Positions 1 to 10,424 are shown, numbered from the stretch's first letter. The stretch: DNA of 64,000 bases from Lineus longissimus (GCF_910592395.1 NC_088315.1:15049808-15113807); one strand, 5' to 3'. Numbers and translations are program-made. The notes: generated by a model from the sequence alone, not told the origin.

Positions 1-654
1 TGTAGGTAAAGGGAGGCAATCAGTTCCATCATCATTGTCATTATCGTCAAAGAAATCAGCAAAATCAGCATACACTTCACCAGAACATTCTTCGTCAGAT
101 GACGAGTCGCTATAATTCTCCTCATCATCACAATTGTCATTATTTGGAGATTGTCCAGCTACAGCAACATGTATCGTAGGGACAGGCCTACGGTCTTTAC
201 ATTTAGGACAATGACCATTGTTATTGTGTGGATTGTCACACTGCCCTTTGCATTTGCAGCTATTGTTGCATTGTTTACACGCCTTAGAACCGTTTTTGCA
301 GCCTTTCCCATCCATGGAGCATCCTGTTGAACAGGAACATTTGTTACCAGGAGATGATCTTTTCTTCCTCAATTCTTTCTTCTTTTGTTCCACATTTTTA
401 TCCCAAATGATGGCTGTGATATTGTCTTTCTTTGACCATCCATAATCTTCAACATCTATGTGACGTTCAGAGATCCCTGACATGTCCAGCGCCAATTTGG
501 CTATGTATGTTCCTCGAGAACAATGCAATTTCAGGGCAGTATCAGAAGGAAGAATGTTCTGGTGCAACTTAGCAGAGCCATGGTGACTGAAATAGCATAC
601 ACGTCTTGTCAGTTCAGCCCAGTGTAACGTACAGGCGTGAACCGCCCCGAGCCG
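1..654 (-). CDS. CXC-domain (tesmin/TSO1-like) protein, copy A, 3' end outside window
   Basis: The minus strand is open from 654 (a TGA lies at 655-657) to the window edge and is nearly identical to the complete copy at 54035-54751. It shows the cysteine series CSCSTGC ... CKNGSKACKQCNNSCKCKGQC typical of CXC zinc-binding modules, preceded by a DYGWSKKD stretch and followed by an acidic Asp/Glu/Ser tail. The last roughly 20 codons are missing because the window starts inside the gene. There is no in-frame Met near the start, so an upstream exon or an acceptor at about 587 (ctatttcag, minus strand) is likely. A substitution in A changes one Arg to Lys in the basic stretch. The role is unknown; CXC modules bind DNA in other proteins. 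Confidence 0.6.
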
Positions 655-1644
655 TCACGTTTGGAGGGGGAAATGTCCACGGCCTCCCAGAGGTCAGATG
701 CTCGACCGTCTGTCCTAGAGATCCTTCCCCTATATATGTTTATGGCAAGGTCATCCGACCACGAAGATAATAACGCTTTTTTGGACTTACCCTTGATCTT
801 TATTTTGGAAGATGTACAAAACTCGAGAGGTCTTCTTAAACGGCGTTGGTATGTTTTCCCTTTTTAGCCCTGATGTTCTTCCTGGCCTAGCTCTCTCTCC
901 CAGATCGGCGCCCTGTGGTCTGGTTTATATTTTGGCCCTATAAGGGCCAGCCAATGATAGCCGGTCACATGATGTTTCTAGTTTTGGGAGGCTCGCGGCA
1001 GGATGCCCGAATTCCACGAACAATCCACCAGGTTAACTATAGTCACCCCGGCGGACTATAAGGGAACCAGTACATCCCCACAGCTACATAAAAACATTGT
1101 CCCAATGTTAAAGAGGAAAATTCAACCGGCAGGTAATTAATCAATTGGCTGGTCCATGGGCAATACCGATGTATGCTAATTTTTGTATAATGTACATTTT
1201 AAGAGGTATTTACCGAATCGTCATGGCTTTGTTTGACCAAACGTTCCCAGACTTGCAGGACCTCCATCTGTTTATTGTTACATATATTTATAATTTACTT
1301 AGGAATGTTGTTGAATGACCAGAGAGAGAACAATTTCAATATAACCCGGAATTAAATTTTTGCATCAGGGCAGCATAGTATCCACAACCGATTTGTTCCA
1401 ATAGGCCAATAACTTTCCAGCAAAACCGCTGCGAAACTTGCCCACCTCATATCTCACCACTAATCACCGTTTGGTGAGCTATAAAACACAAAAGTTCCTC
1501 AAAAAATAAGCCAGGGCCGACATGCTCACAAAGGAAGTCATGTCTAGTAGCCTGACTCTGGTTTTTTAAATTGTACTAGCTCAGTCACCTGTCAATGGAA
1601 GGAACGTCATAAATCTTCTGCCGCCCTGCTACCTGAAGTTGTGG
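655..1644. promoter_or_regulatory. Intergenic region between divergent genes, copy A
   Basis: No convincing coding exon is visible. It separates the leftward CXC gene from the rightward multi-exon gene and so should hold the control sequences of both. Visible elements are a CCAAT-like box (ccaatgat, near 951) and a short inverted repeat, ggccctataagggcc, near 932-946. Confidence 0.4.
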
Positions 1645-1667
1645 TATAAAAACCGGTTCTTCCGAGA
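1645..1667 (+). promoter_or_regulatory. TATA box of the rightward gene, copy A
   Basis: TATAAAAA at 1645-1652 is followed by ccggttcttccgaga. The identical element is at 55742 in copy B, where it lies only 25 nt upstream of an ATG. Here the extra 1.4-kb segment begins at 1668 and displaces the coding exon. Confidence 0.5.
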
Positions 1668-3066
1668 CAGTGAGTGCTCTTGGTAGCCAAAGTGTAACTG
1701 ATATCCAAAGTGACCCAGTTGCTGGCAGATTATAGCCTCGGTTTAGTATACCTGGTTAGCATAAACTTGGCCGCCCACTGACATAGATTCATGCATAATA
1801 TGTCCCAGTTTACCTATATTAGGAATGTAAACAGTAATAGTGCCATGCATGGAAAGTGGAGTTTGTCCATCTGAAATGTGCATTGAATTCACTATTGCAG
1901 TACAATAAATAAAATCACCCTCTCAACATCCCTAATCCATTGAATCAAGAATATCCAAATATCCAAACAATTATTTCATTCCATATTCCTTTTTTGGTCG
2001 AAAAATATAAATCAAAGTAAGGGTCATGCACTGAATGAATATAGGCCTACAAAGGTGAAACATTGATAATCCAAAAGAAGTAAGAATATAATCCACCAAA
2101 GGAACAACAAAATAAGAAGAACTGGAACCAGGAAAGATGTAACAAAATTGACAAGGCAGGAAGCACTTGATCTTCACCACCACGTGTTTCATCATGGTTA
2201 CTGTGGTCAATATGCTAATGAGCGGCTGATAATGAGCTGGACAAGCAACATCAAAAATGTGATAGCCACTTCGTTGATGACCAGAAAGGGTGTAAATTGT
2301 ACTCATTCACTACAGTAAGACATGGTCAACACCATGGAATTGACCTTCTGCACTTGAAGTATCAGAAACAAAATCTATCCCTATTACAAGATCAAAGGAA
2401 TATGCCGCCTTGCAAACAAGCAGCCTGCTGAGTTTGAGAGATTATAGCAGACAAGTGTATAAACAAATTAACCCAAATGTGTGTAATTAATCAAGCAGAA
2501 AGGTCCCTGTACCAGGCTGTATCATGATACCATACACAAGTTGACCACCAAGAATGTTATTGACAGTTTAGTTGAGGGGGAGGGGGCTGTGCTGGGTGGA
2601 CTCCAGCCATTCATAAGCCTCATACATCAAGGGGTGTGCATATTCATTGAGAAAAGTGGTTGAATTCCACAGCCAAGATGTCAATCAAAGGTCTCCCATC
2701 AATGGTCTCTTGTTTTAGACATAGAAACTTTTTCTATCCCAATTAGAAGTTGGGGGTGGGGTGTGTGTTGGACAGTACTCACAATGAAATGCATTTTATG
2801 CTCTCAAAAGTGCTTAAATGGAATACATGTTGCATTAGGATTGTAGTGTGGTATGTATCTAACAATATTAAGCATGTTTATTGAGGTAAAAAAAGATTTG
2901 GGCTGTGTCAGAGTAATTTCAAATAATGACCCCAGCTATCAAAGCACTATCTGAGATCATAGTGCATTGAAACTGGAATGCACTAGATAGTACACAAACT
3001 AGGTCAATCCAGAACGAGGCTGACTTTGGCCTATTTTGTATAAGTTTTGACCAAGGTTGTACACTG
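1668..3066. mobile_element. 1.4-kb segment present in copy A, absent in copy B
   Basis: Copy B reads ttccgagagcatgc straight across. In copy A the same sequence is split as ttccgAGA, then a segment running from CAGTG to CACTG, then AGAgcatgc. This fits an insertion with a 3-bp duplication (AGA; a 4-bp GAGA reading is equally possible) and CAGTG/CACTG ends. Beyond those five bases the inverted similarity is weak (AGTG-n6-CTTGGT at both ends). A deletion in B through GAGA microhomology is the alternative. No long open frame or recognisable protein is present, so if mobile it is non-autonomous. Confidence 0.55.
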
Positions 3067-3071
3067 AGAGC

Positions 3072-6000
3072 ATGCAGATACCCAGGGAACTTTCAGCCGA
3101 CAAGATCACAACGGAGACTATCAATTTCCAATCCCATTTTAATTTACCGATCTTGTCCTTTCAAGGTAAGTTACTTAACACTTCCCTACTCATATTTCGA
3201 CTATTCTTCCGATTTAAAATACTCGATTTATAGAAGACCTCCCTAAAATACCTTTTTTATACAATTTATATACAATTTTTTTATGAACATTCATGCATTA
3301 ACTGAAAGGTTTTATCTTAACTTCTATGCCGCGTGCATCACTTTGCAATTTCCATTACCTCTCCATTCAAATATAATCTGAAGTGAATCAGGAACGTACT
3401 TTCCTGCCTGTCCGTAAGGTTGTACTAAAATAAATATGTAAATATGTCCAAGTTTTACGATCAAGTCCATCGCCAAAATAGTGTCATGTCCTTTTCATAC
3501 TTAGTTCATAAAAGACGCAAGAACGTAAAATGTATCGTTAATCGACGTTATCGATCGTTTCTCGATTTGATTCCGATCTGCAACGTATCATTGAGTTGAC
3601 TCCGATCGTTATGTGTACCGCTGCTCTCGATTCTGATGATTCCTTCCTCGTATAGTCGTTCAAGTTGCAGGCCGTATCATTGTCTTCTAAGTAGTAATCA
3701 TATACAGTATATATATATATAGTGCATAACATAACGTGATACCCTTTTCACATAACCGCAATTTCAAAAATCGAAATCATTTGTTCATACTAATAACTCA
3801 ACTTTCAGCACCCACTATGAATAATATGAGCGCCGACCTGTCCGCTGACGTTGAAGGCCAAATTCCCTTCTCACCAAAGGTATATATTAACTGTAGCAGG
3901 AGGTCTGCTACTTACTCTGCCTGTGGATTGCACCTTATTTGTTTGCCTTCCTTTTGTTTTTGTTCAAAAAGGACAAAACGCTTCAATTAAACGCTCCCCT
4001 CGACTAAATCTAAGAGTCATGGCCCCATGACTAATTTGATGATAAAGACAGAGCGTGGGACAATTGTTTTCTTTTTTGCCTGGCACCACGACGCTGGGAG
4101 TGAAATTTCAGTCGATAACGTCATGATGGCAGGATAACCTTGAGTACCATTACTAACCAGCTGCGGGTCTGTTTTAGTTAGGTTTTTTTTTCTGGATCGC
4201 AACGATGACTAGACAAATGGGAAAATAATTTTGACTAATTACAGCTGGTTGTCTGGTTTGTTTATGTTCGACCACAAGTTATCAATGTAAACAATTGGTT
4301 CGAACAACAACCATAAGTGACCACGGTTAAGATTTCAAGTCGAGAAGCCCATTTCACGGTGTTTTGACTGTTGGAACCTTCAACGTTGTTACAATATGAA
4401 ATATGGAAGAACAAAAATTATTCGCTGAACATATTAATCTTTACGAAAAATCGTATTTGTTACCATAATGAATCGTTTTCTCCACCTGAAAAAACAGTAA
4501 CCGTTTGTGGAGGAACACAATATAAAATTCATACACTAACCGTACCCATCATAAAGCTGGAATCACGACAACCAACATTCATAACACCAGTTGCACAATT
4601 TGTGTTTAATACGAAAAAGGATGGTAATTAATAGCCTAGGTTCCATTCGCCCTATTGTTGATTTGTTAATATAAACTATATTAACGCTAACCTTATTGAT
4701 AACCGTGGCATGCCATATTCTAACTAGGTACTAACCCAAGAGTGTAACGAATTGATGCCGCATGTCTAATGAGCACGTCAGAATGATGTTGTAAAACCGC
4801 CCATCAGAAATAGGTAAGAGATGCTGACGTTTGCTAAGTGAAGATGTTAAACAACTAATTACCCATTAATAGTTGAGTTATGAGCATAGTAATGTAGCGT
4901 TATCTTGGCATGGCATGATACACTGGTTAAGGTAGACTTGTTATAGCTGTTGGCGAAGGTGTACCTGTAGGAATCTGACGTAGAGCCGGAACCAGCCTAT
5001 ATACAACTGTTTAGGGTGTGAATTATGTTAAACATCACGGTACCTGGGAAATAGGAGGCGGACGTGGTGACTTCAACTTCTCATGTGAATCATGAGGTTA
5101 TTATTTGTTTTTTAAATTAGTGAAATGGTGATAACTATTTATGAAGGAATAATGCATTTAATGAAACAAGAACAATAAAAATTGAAGAATAGGTAACTTA
5201 AGATTGTTTATGGACGACCTTTCCCCTTTTTTTTAGAGAATTGTAATGTTTGGCCTTGTGTTTCAGGTCAAACTTGAGCCATGGGAAGCTGCTGTATTGC
5301 CGCCTAGCCAAAAGTGGCTAAGTACAGCAGCGGTGGTTACAACCCACTTATACAGTCTGGCGGAAGTCGCTTGTGGCATGTGCCCAGCCGCATGTCACCG
5401 CTCAAAGAAGGAGTGTCGGGCGAACCGCCGGGTCATGGAGCGGATGACACGGGCCGTAGAGGTACACAGACACCTCTGGAACGACGCCCCCTACGCTCCT
5501 ACTGCACTCGTGCGGATGTTCGCCGAACACCCTAGGCGCGGGGGTGCAATACCAACAATGAGAAGGAGGGGCAGCTTCCAGACCTATATGAGGCGGTGGA
5601 TAGCCGCCTATCGTTGTGCGGGGTGCCTGGACGTTAGGCCTCACGTGCTCAACCTGCACGGAAATACAGGCGCCCGCAAGGGGGGGGCGGAACAGATCTA
5701 TGAACAGGATCATCACGAGCTACCCCCGAGGCCGTTTTTCCCAGGTCCCAAAGATTTAGGTAGGTTTGGCCATTAACTGTTGAATTTATTGCAATACACT
5801 CGGACACATGGAATAACTTTACCTATGAATGGAGAGATACTAATTATTGGTACTTCAAATTAATGCACCGGTTATCCAGGTAATGAGGCTGGTATTTATA
5901 TTCATTTATGCCAACGAGGCGAAAATGTTAATATACATTATGATTGGCGTTAACGATGTTCCAGCCGCGCACCATGCGGTGCTACCGCGGTTAACTTAGG

Positions 6001-6587
6001 TACTACTGATAAAATGTAGGTTTGGTGGGTCAAGTCCGTTTTACGCCACGATTTTAGCTAAGCTACATATACTAGTAAACAATATATTGGTTTGTCATTA
6101 CACTTACGGAATGGGTAACCCTCGGTACGCTGAGGTGTAACTCTGTTTGATTTTGACAAGTAATTACAGGCGAGACAGTCGTCATTCTAGGAAACACAGA
6201 TTACCAACATTTTTTAAGGTGTTGTTTGAATTCTTAGTGTTCTAAAGTTGGGTGACATTTTTATATGATAAACAGTTATTTGTTTTTGAAACCCATATGC
6301 AAAACATTGTTTATGTCTTTATTCTTTTTATAGGTCGTCGATTCGGGGCAGAGGAATACGCAGGACTCCGCCAGGAGGCGCGGTCCCGGGCGGCGTCGTT
6401 TTGCGTCGCCGTACCGTGGTACCGTGTCTACCGATCTGAGGCACTGAAGTACGCGGAACTCTGTGAGGAGGCGCGGTCTCGGGAGGCGACGCTTTGCGTC
6501 GCACTACCGCGGTGCCGTGACCTTGACATGAGGGGTCACCTACTTGCGGCACGCGGGAGACCGCCAAGTCACATCCCCGACGGCTAA
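3072..6587 (+). CDS. Unrecognised multi-exon protein, copy A (303 aa)
   Basis: Four exons join in phase: 3072-3165, 3809-3879, 5267-5759 and 6334-6587 (912 nt, 303 aa plus stop). All introns are GT-AG: donors gtaagt, gtatat, gtaggt; acceptors tttcag, tttcag, tatag. Exon 1 starts MQIPRELPADK, exon 2 carries MNNMSADLSADVEG, and exon 3 starts VKLEPWEAAVLPP and contains Cys-rich (CGMCPAACHRSKKEC) and Arg-rich stretches. Exons 3 and 4 are GC- and CpG-rich against AT-rich introns. Exon 4 contains two 31-codon tandem repeats (KYAELCEEARSREATL type). I do not recognise the family. A run of 8 G near 5680 sets the frame for the last part; copy B differs there and stops earlier. Confidence 0.55.
6358..6543 (+). 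repeat. Two 93-bp tandem repeats in exon 4, copy A
   Basis: The unit starting near 6358 (acgcaggactcc) recurs at 6451 (acgcggaactct). The period is 93 nt, an exact 31 codons, so any reading frame is kept. It is also present in copy B (59067 and 59160). Confidence 0.75.
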
Positions 6588-7119
6588 CAAGGAAGCCAGC
6601 CCCCAAAGGTCCGAACCACAGCCGGGGTGTTCACGGAACTATCGGGAGCCCAACGTTGCTTCCTCCAGTGAAGAGAAGTTGGACGACTTTGTCCCGTTGG
6701 GTCCTCCTGAAGGAGAGCTCCTGGAACCCCCGAGTGAAACCATGTGGTGGTTCGATATCACCGGACGCGTGCGACGCCATCTCACAGATGCGATGTGGGG
6801 GGTGGACGGAACCTTTCTCCACGGAGTTTCGTTGGAGTTTACGGAGAGTCCGTACACCCCCTACCTCTACATGATGCCCTGTGAGTCGAAGCCACGGCTA
6901 AAAATCAGGATGGTTCGGACCGATAAAGTCGAGAAGAGGTTCCGCCCAACCATATGGGAAGAAGACCTACAAGTCATGGTTGGTGTGGAGATTGAGGACG
7001 TCACCGCCGCGGACGCCTTCACTCCCGAGGCGACCGTGAGGCTTATGCCAGTGGCAGAGGTTCTAACCGATCTGAACCACAGCGATGACGATCATGAGAC
7101 GGCCATGGACGCGTCTTAA
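6544..7119 (+). CDS. 191-aa open frame overlapping the end of exon 4, copy A
   Basis: From ATG 6544 to TAA 7119, in the +1 frame relative to the spliced 303-aa reading. It includes a WWFDITGRVRRHL stretch, VEKRFRPTIWEEDLQV and an acidic DLNHSDDDHE tail, and its GC-rich composition matches exon 4. Upstream in the same frame only two TGA codons separate it from the start of exon 4, and the two 93-bp repeats there encode Arg-rich RRRGLGRRRFASHYRG in this frame. It may be the real C-terminal part of the gene, now cut off by CGA-to-TGA changes, or a separate product. A possible donor (aag/gtaact) follows the stop at 7132. The family is not recognised. Confidence 0.45.
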   Translation: MRHAGDRQVTSPTANKEASPQRSEPQPGCSRNYREPNVASSSEEKLDDFVPLGPPEGELLEPPSETMWWFDITGRVRRHLTDAMWGVDGTFLHGVSLEFTESPYTPYLYMMPCESKPRLKIRMVRTDKVEKRFRPTIWEEDLQVMVGVEIEDVTAADAFTPEATVRLMPVAEVLTDLNHSDDDHETAMDAS

Positions 7120-7737
7120 TTTTAACTAAGGTAACTGACTTTTATTGAGTACTTCGGCTGAATGCCTGACGTCCTCTATTTTGCCTATCATTATTTGATA
7201 ACACCAGCTAAGTTGATACGCCTATAATACGTTTGAGTAATAGTTGTACCGAGAGATACCCTTGAGACCACTTCGTAACTCATGATACCAACATGCAGCG
7301 CATGTCCTTTTAATTGAGGTGTAGATTGTCTCAGTTAAACTACCTGTAGTTATTGTTTTTATTTTTATAACGCTCATTATTATCTTCCCCATTTCTGAGC
7401 AACCCGTAAGTTATATCGATAGTGTCGTTATACGGACACTAACACCGAAACTTTTGTTACACGTTACACGAAGCAAAAACCAGAAAAAAACCAAGTTGAG
7501 GGAACCACTACTATACTGTGGACGAGACTTTCAACCAGTCTTAAATCATATGAAAGATTACATGCTATGTACACATATAGTTCATCTGATGTTTGCAAGG
7601 GACCGTCACCTTCGACTATCTAACCATATAATCGTACTCAGACCGGACAATGTCAAATGGGGTAGGCGTATATTTTTCAGTAAGCTATTTCCAGCCCATT
7701 TGTCAATTTAACATTATCTGATAATTTCTTTCAGATT

Positions 7738-8668
7738 ATGGCCTCTCCAATCATTATGCCTCTTCTCGCTTGTTCCCTGACGATGCAACTCGACACACCA
7801 GCTAACGAGAGGTAATGGGCATCAAGGCATGAGGGAGAATACTTGACAAGTCATTCTGGCCAATTGAAGAGTTTACATTTGCAGCATTAAAAAATGGAAG
7901 ATCTTGTGTTGCATACCCACAAGTCTTCGGAACAGCGTCTTATCTTATTGACTATATACACACTCTTTAAATTCAAACACACACATAAGGATCAATAATT
8001 TTTTATCCAAAAATCCAAGTTTGAAATTCACCGTACCTTAAGGGTAACGGGAACGTCACGACCTTAGCCATTCAAATTGACTATGTACAACACACAGTTA
8101 TATATAAGTTTCTTTAAATAATACATTTTTACCGGGAAGGTATCCTTGGCCCTCATACAAAGTGAGCCTTCCATCAACCTGTACTACCTTTATCATTTGT
8201 CTTGACTCATTGTTTTTTGTTTTCAGCATTCCTCTTCATGTGTGGTGCATTGATCTATCGCGGAATTACAGGTAATCCCGTTGCACCTCGTTTGCATGAT
8301 GTTTATGCCCCTGTCTGGATGGAGGCCAATATTATTCTCGGATGCACGCTGCGTAACCCTATAGTTACCGAAGAAAGCTGATGCCCAAGGCAACAATATA
8401 TTGACAAAACCAAACCACGCATGGGTACCTTAAGTACCAGTGTTACTATTTGTACCTCTACAGGCTTAAGTTTTAAACATATTTTCGCGTATGCAACAGA
8501 CGTGATACCGACAAAGGATGAAGTGAAATGTAGAATTGGACTATAATTATTTGACAAGTCGTCCAGTAACCCCAAGAAGTGATGCAGGACAAGCCCAAGG
8601 AGTTCAGACTTGGCCTCCTGGTGCTTGACATTTGTTTCAGCATTACTGTGATTATGGTTCCCGATCCA
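7738..8668 (+). CDS. Possible short exons of a hydrophobic-start protein, copy A (partial)
   Basis: Three exons fit one frame: 7735-7811 (ATG at 7738, MASPIIMPLLACSLTM), 8227-8271 (45 nt) and 8641-8668 (28 nt). Acceptors are tttcag, tttcag and gtttcag; donors are gtaatg, gtaatc and gtaaga. The first two junctions use the same phase, and each creates an AGC-ATT (Ser-Ile) join. No stop is reached before the assembly gap. This may be the 3' part of the upstream gene (exon 4 has a donor-like site at 7132) or another gene. Low coding length makes it tentative. Confidence 0.3.
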
Positions 8669-8686
8669 GTAAGATCGGGAACCATA
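8653..8686. repeat. 14-bp perfect hairpin with 6-nt loop
   Basis: tatggttcccgatc (8653-8666), loop cagtaa, gatcgggaaccata (8673-8686). The predicted donor of the 28-nt exon lies in the loop. The identical hairpin in copy B is at 61362-61395. Confidence 0.9.
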
Positions 8687-8702
8687 TTGTTTCTGGTCAT
8701 GG

Positions 8703-8752
8703 TGTCTGTGTGTGTGTGTGTGTGTGTGCGTGTGTGCGTGTGTGTGGGTGCG
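8703..8752. repeat. TG/CG microsatellite at edge of assembly gap
   Basis: A tgtg/tgcg array runs into the gap; the longer counterpart in copy B is about 61411-61468. Confidence 0.95.
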
Positions 8753-8852
8753 NNNNNNNNNNNNNNNNNNNNNNNNNNNNNNNNNNNNNNNNNNNNNNNN
8801 NNNNNNNNNNNNNNNNNNNNNNNNNNNNNNNNNNNNNNNNNNNNNNNNNNNN
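8753..8852. other. Assembly gap (100 N)
   Basis: Exactly 100 N, the usual placeholder for a gap of unknown size. It hides the right end of copy A. The sequence after it (ctacttaaccaac) does not match what follows the microsatellite in copy B. Confidence 0.98.
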
Positions 8853-9035
8853 CTACTTAACCAACAAGAGATGAACTTTTGAACCATTAAATGCCCAACC
8901 ACTAATATAAATGCAGTCCAGGCAAAGTCATTCAAATCACCCGCTTTTTGTCTGCTTAAACCAACTTAACCGAGGAAATAACATCATCAAGTATCGACAG
9001 TCCTGCTGTTGTTAAGCTCTTTGTGAAAAGTTTCT

Positions 9036-9397
9036 TACCTGATTTTAGCTCGCCTCTCAGAGGTGAGCTTCTGCTTTGAGGTGATGTCTGTCGTCCGACG
9101 ACTGTTAGCAGGGTACATTTCGTAACTGCTATAGAGCTAGAGTTGAATCTTGGTACACATGTACCCTTATGTAATGACACCTTGGAGACCAGGTTTTGGT
9201 CCAGTCTGATTAACAGTTTGGCCACCAGGGAGCCAAATGTTGAAAATGAAAATATGCAAGGTCTCCCTTGATACTGGGCGGAAAATTTTGAAAAGAATAT
9301 TGTTGCTACTTCCAGCAAGGGTCCATCATATATCCTCCGGGTTTTTGATTCGACCTATCACCAATAGTTTGCACGTTTCGTTTTTATTTGAGCTAGA
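9036..9397 (-). repeat. Dispersed repeat family R1 with palindromic end
   Basis: The minus strand matches 47080-47465: shared words include ggaggatatatgatg, caaggtgtcattacataa, gggtacatgtgtaccaag and a terminal agctcacctctgagaggcgagct. The palindromic terminus lies at 9047-9069. Part of it (9297-9397) also recurs at 24171-24267. Apparent open frames here are chance readings through the repeat. Confidence 0.8.
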
Positions 9398-9595
9398 ATA
9401 TTCTAACTAACTCGGGAGTATCTCCAAATTATTCGCAGATATTCATTTAGGGAATTGTAACGAATCCAGTTTTGGAGTAGTTTTCACTGCAACGAACTTC
9501 GTTTTGATCAAGAATTCATTGTAGAATCGTTGCAGAATCACTTCCATTTGGAAACGAATTTTTCGTTTCAAGTTCAAAGCTTCAAAATCGCGGGT

Positions 9596-9668
9596 AGTTG
9601 TAAAACAAGAAACACAGAAACGAAACAGAAACACAGAAACGCAGAAACGAAACGCAGAAACGAAAATC
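9596..9668. repeat. gaaac(a/g)cagaaac minisatellite in dispersed repeat
   Basis: Short units gaaacacagaaacg are repeated and preceded by tagttgtaaaacaag. The same arrangement occurs in reverse complement at about 21171-21262, with flanking similarity (aaatcgcggg / aaatcgcagc side). Probably two copies of one small element in opposite orientation. Confidence 0.7.
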
Positions 9669-9822
9669 AAACGGGTTTTCATAAAAGTTGGAATCAAGCG
9701 GCACGCCGATACTTTCCTTGCCCAATCCGTTGTTATTGTCGTTTAAAAGTAAAATCTGAGGTTGGTGGGTTGCGGCCAGCCGGAATGCAATAGAGTTGTT
9801 GAGGGGATACATGGAGCAACTT

Positions 9823-9850
<28 letters not shown>
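9823..9850 (+). repeat. Poly-G run (28 G)
   Basis: Uninterrupted G run, likely length-variable and a potential G-quadruplex. A second run of 23 G is at 10114-10136, followed by cgggcgggcggg. Confidence 0.95.
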
Positions 9851-9853
<3 letters not shown>

Positions 9854-10113
9854 GATATGGGTGAAGTCTTTTGAGGTGGTGGTGTAGTACTTTGGTAGGT
9901 TCGATTCGATTCCTACAGCATGTTATTTAAAATGAAGGTGCAGTGCAACATCTTGCCTTGTAGTGTTCAATTTACATGAAGTACCAGGATCATCCTACAA
10001 ATCCCGTCTGATGCAGCACTAAATGCAAGGTACGGTACCAGTACATGGGTGAATCATTTCGACGTTATGTGAGACGTGAGAGACCAATTTTGGCGACTAG
10101 AATAGAGTAAAGT

Positions 10114-10149
10114 GGGGGGGGGGGGGGGGGGGGGGGCGGGCGGGCGGGC
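10114..10149 (+). repeat. Poly-G run (23 G) plus cggg repeats
   Basis: 23 G followed by three cggg units. No gene is visible nearby. Confidence 0.95.
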
Positions 10150-10279
10150 ACTAGACTTGGACTTCGAGTAACTCAGTCTTGCCTGCCCAGCTGCTGCCTT
10201 TAAATAGTCCCTTTAAATATCTGTTCATGTTAATGAGGTTGCAGTAGGGAAGTTCAGCCTAGTGTCGTGCACAGGCCAT

Positions 10280-10424
10280 GGAATGTACAAAAGAACAGGA
10301 CTCGCTATTTCGAAGGACTATTTTCTATTTACGCCGTGTAGTACATACATGTAGTGTATTGGGGATGTCAGTGTAAATAGAAAATAGTCCTTCGAATAGA
10401 GAGTCATGTTCTATTGTACATTCC
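10280..10424. mobile_element. Foldback element, about 52-bp arms
   Basis: The left arm (10280-10332, ggaatgtac ... ctatttac) is the near-perfect reverse complement of the right arm (10373-10424, gtaaatag ... gtacattcc), with a 40-nt spacer. A few mismatches and one indel separate the arms. It looks like a MITE or foldback remnant; no target duplication was identified. Confidence 0.85.

Larger units (their letters stand above)
1..8752 (+). repeat. Segmental duplication, copy A
   Basis: Position 1 corresponds to 54098 and 8752 to about 61461-61480. The offset is 54097 up to 1667, 52697 from about 3736 to 5690, and 52709 from about 6100 onward. The changes come from a 1.4-kb extra segment in A, an 11-nt difference at a poly-G tract near 5680, and small indels. 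Only about 30 single-base differences are visible by eye, so the copies are very recent, homogenised by conversion, or an assembly artefact. The left end is cut by the window and the right end by an assembly gap, so the true boundaries are unknown. Confidence 0.95.

Noticed and set aside
4371-4631. 86-aa open frame in the intron before exon 3
   Set aside because: The exon 2 to exon 3 join is already in phase without it, and it has no matching splice sites.
7454-7711. 85-aa open frame between exon 4 and the short exons, present in both copies
   Set aside because: AT-rich intron-like composition and no link to splice sites. With two near-identical copies, conservation says nothing about coding.
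8956-9318. 120-aa minus-strand open frame
   Set aside because: It reads through repeat R1. Related frames in other R1 copies are not preserved.
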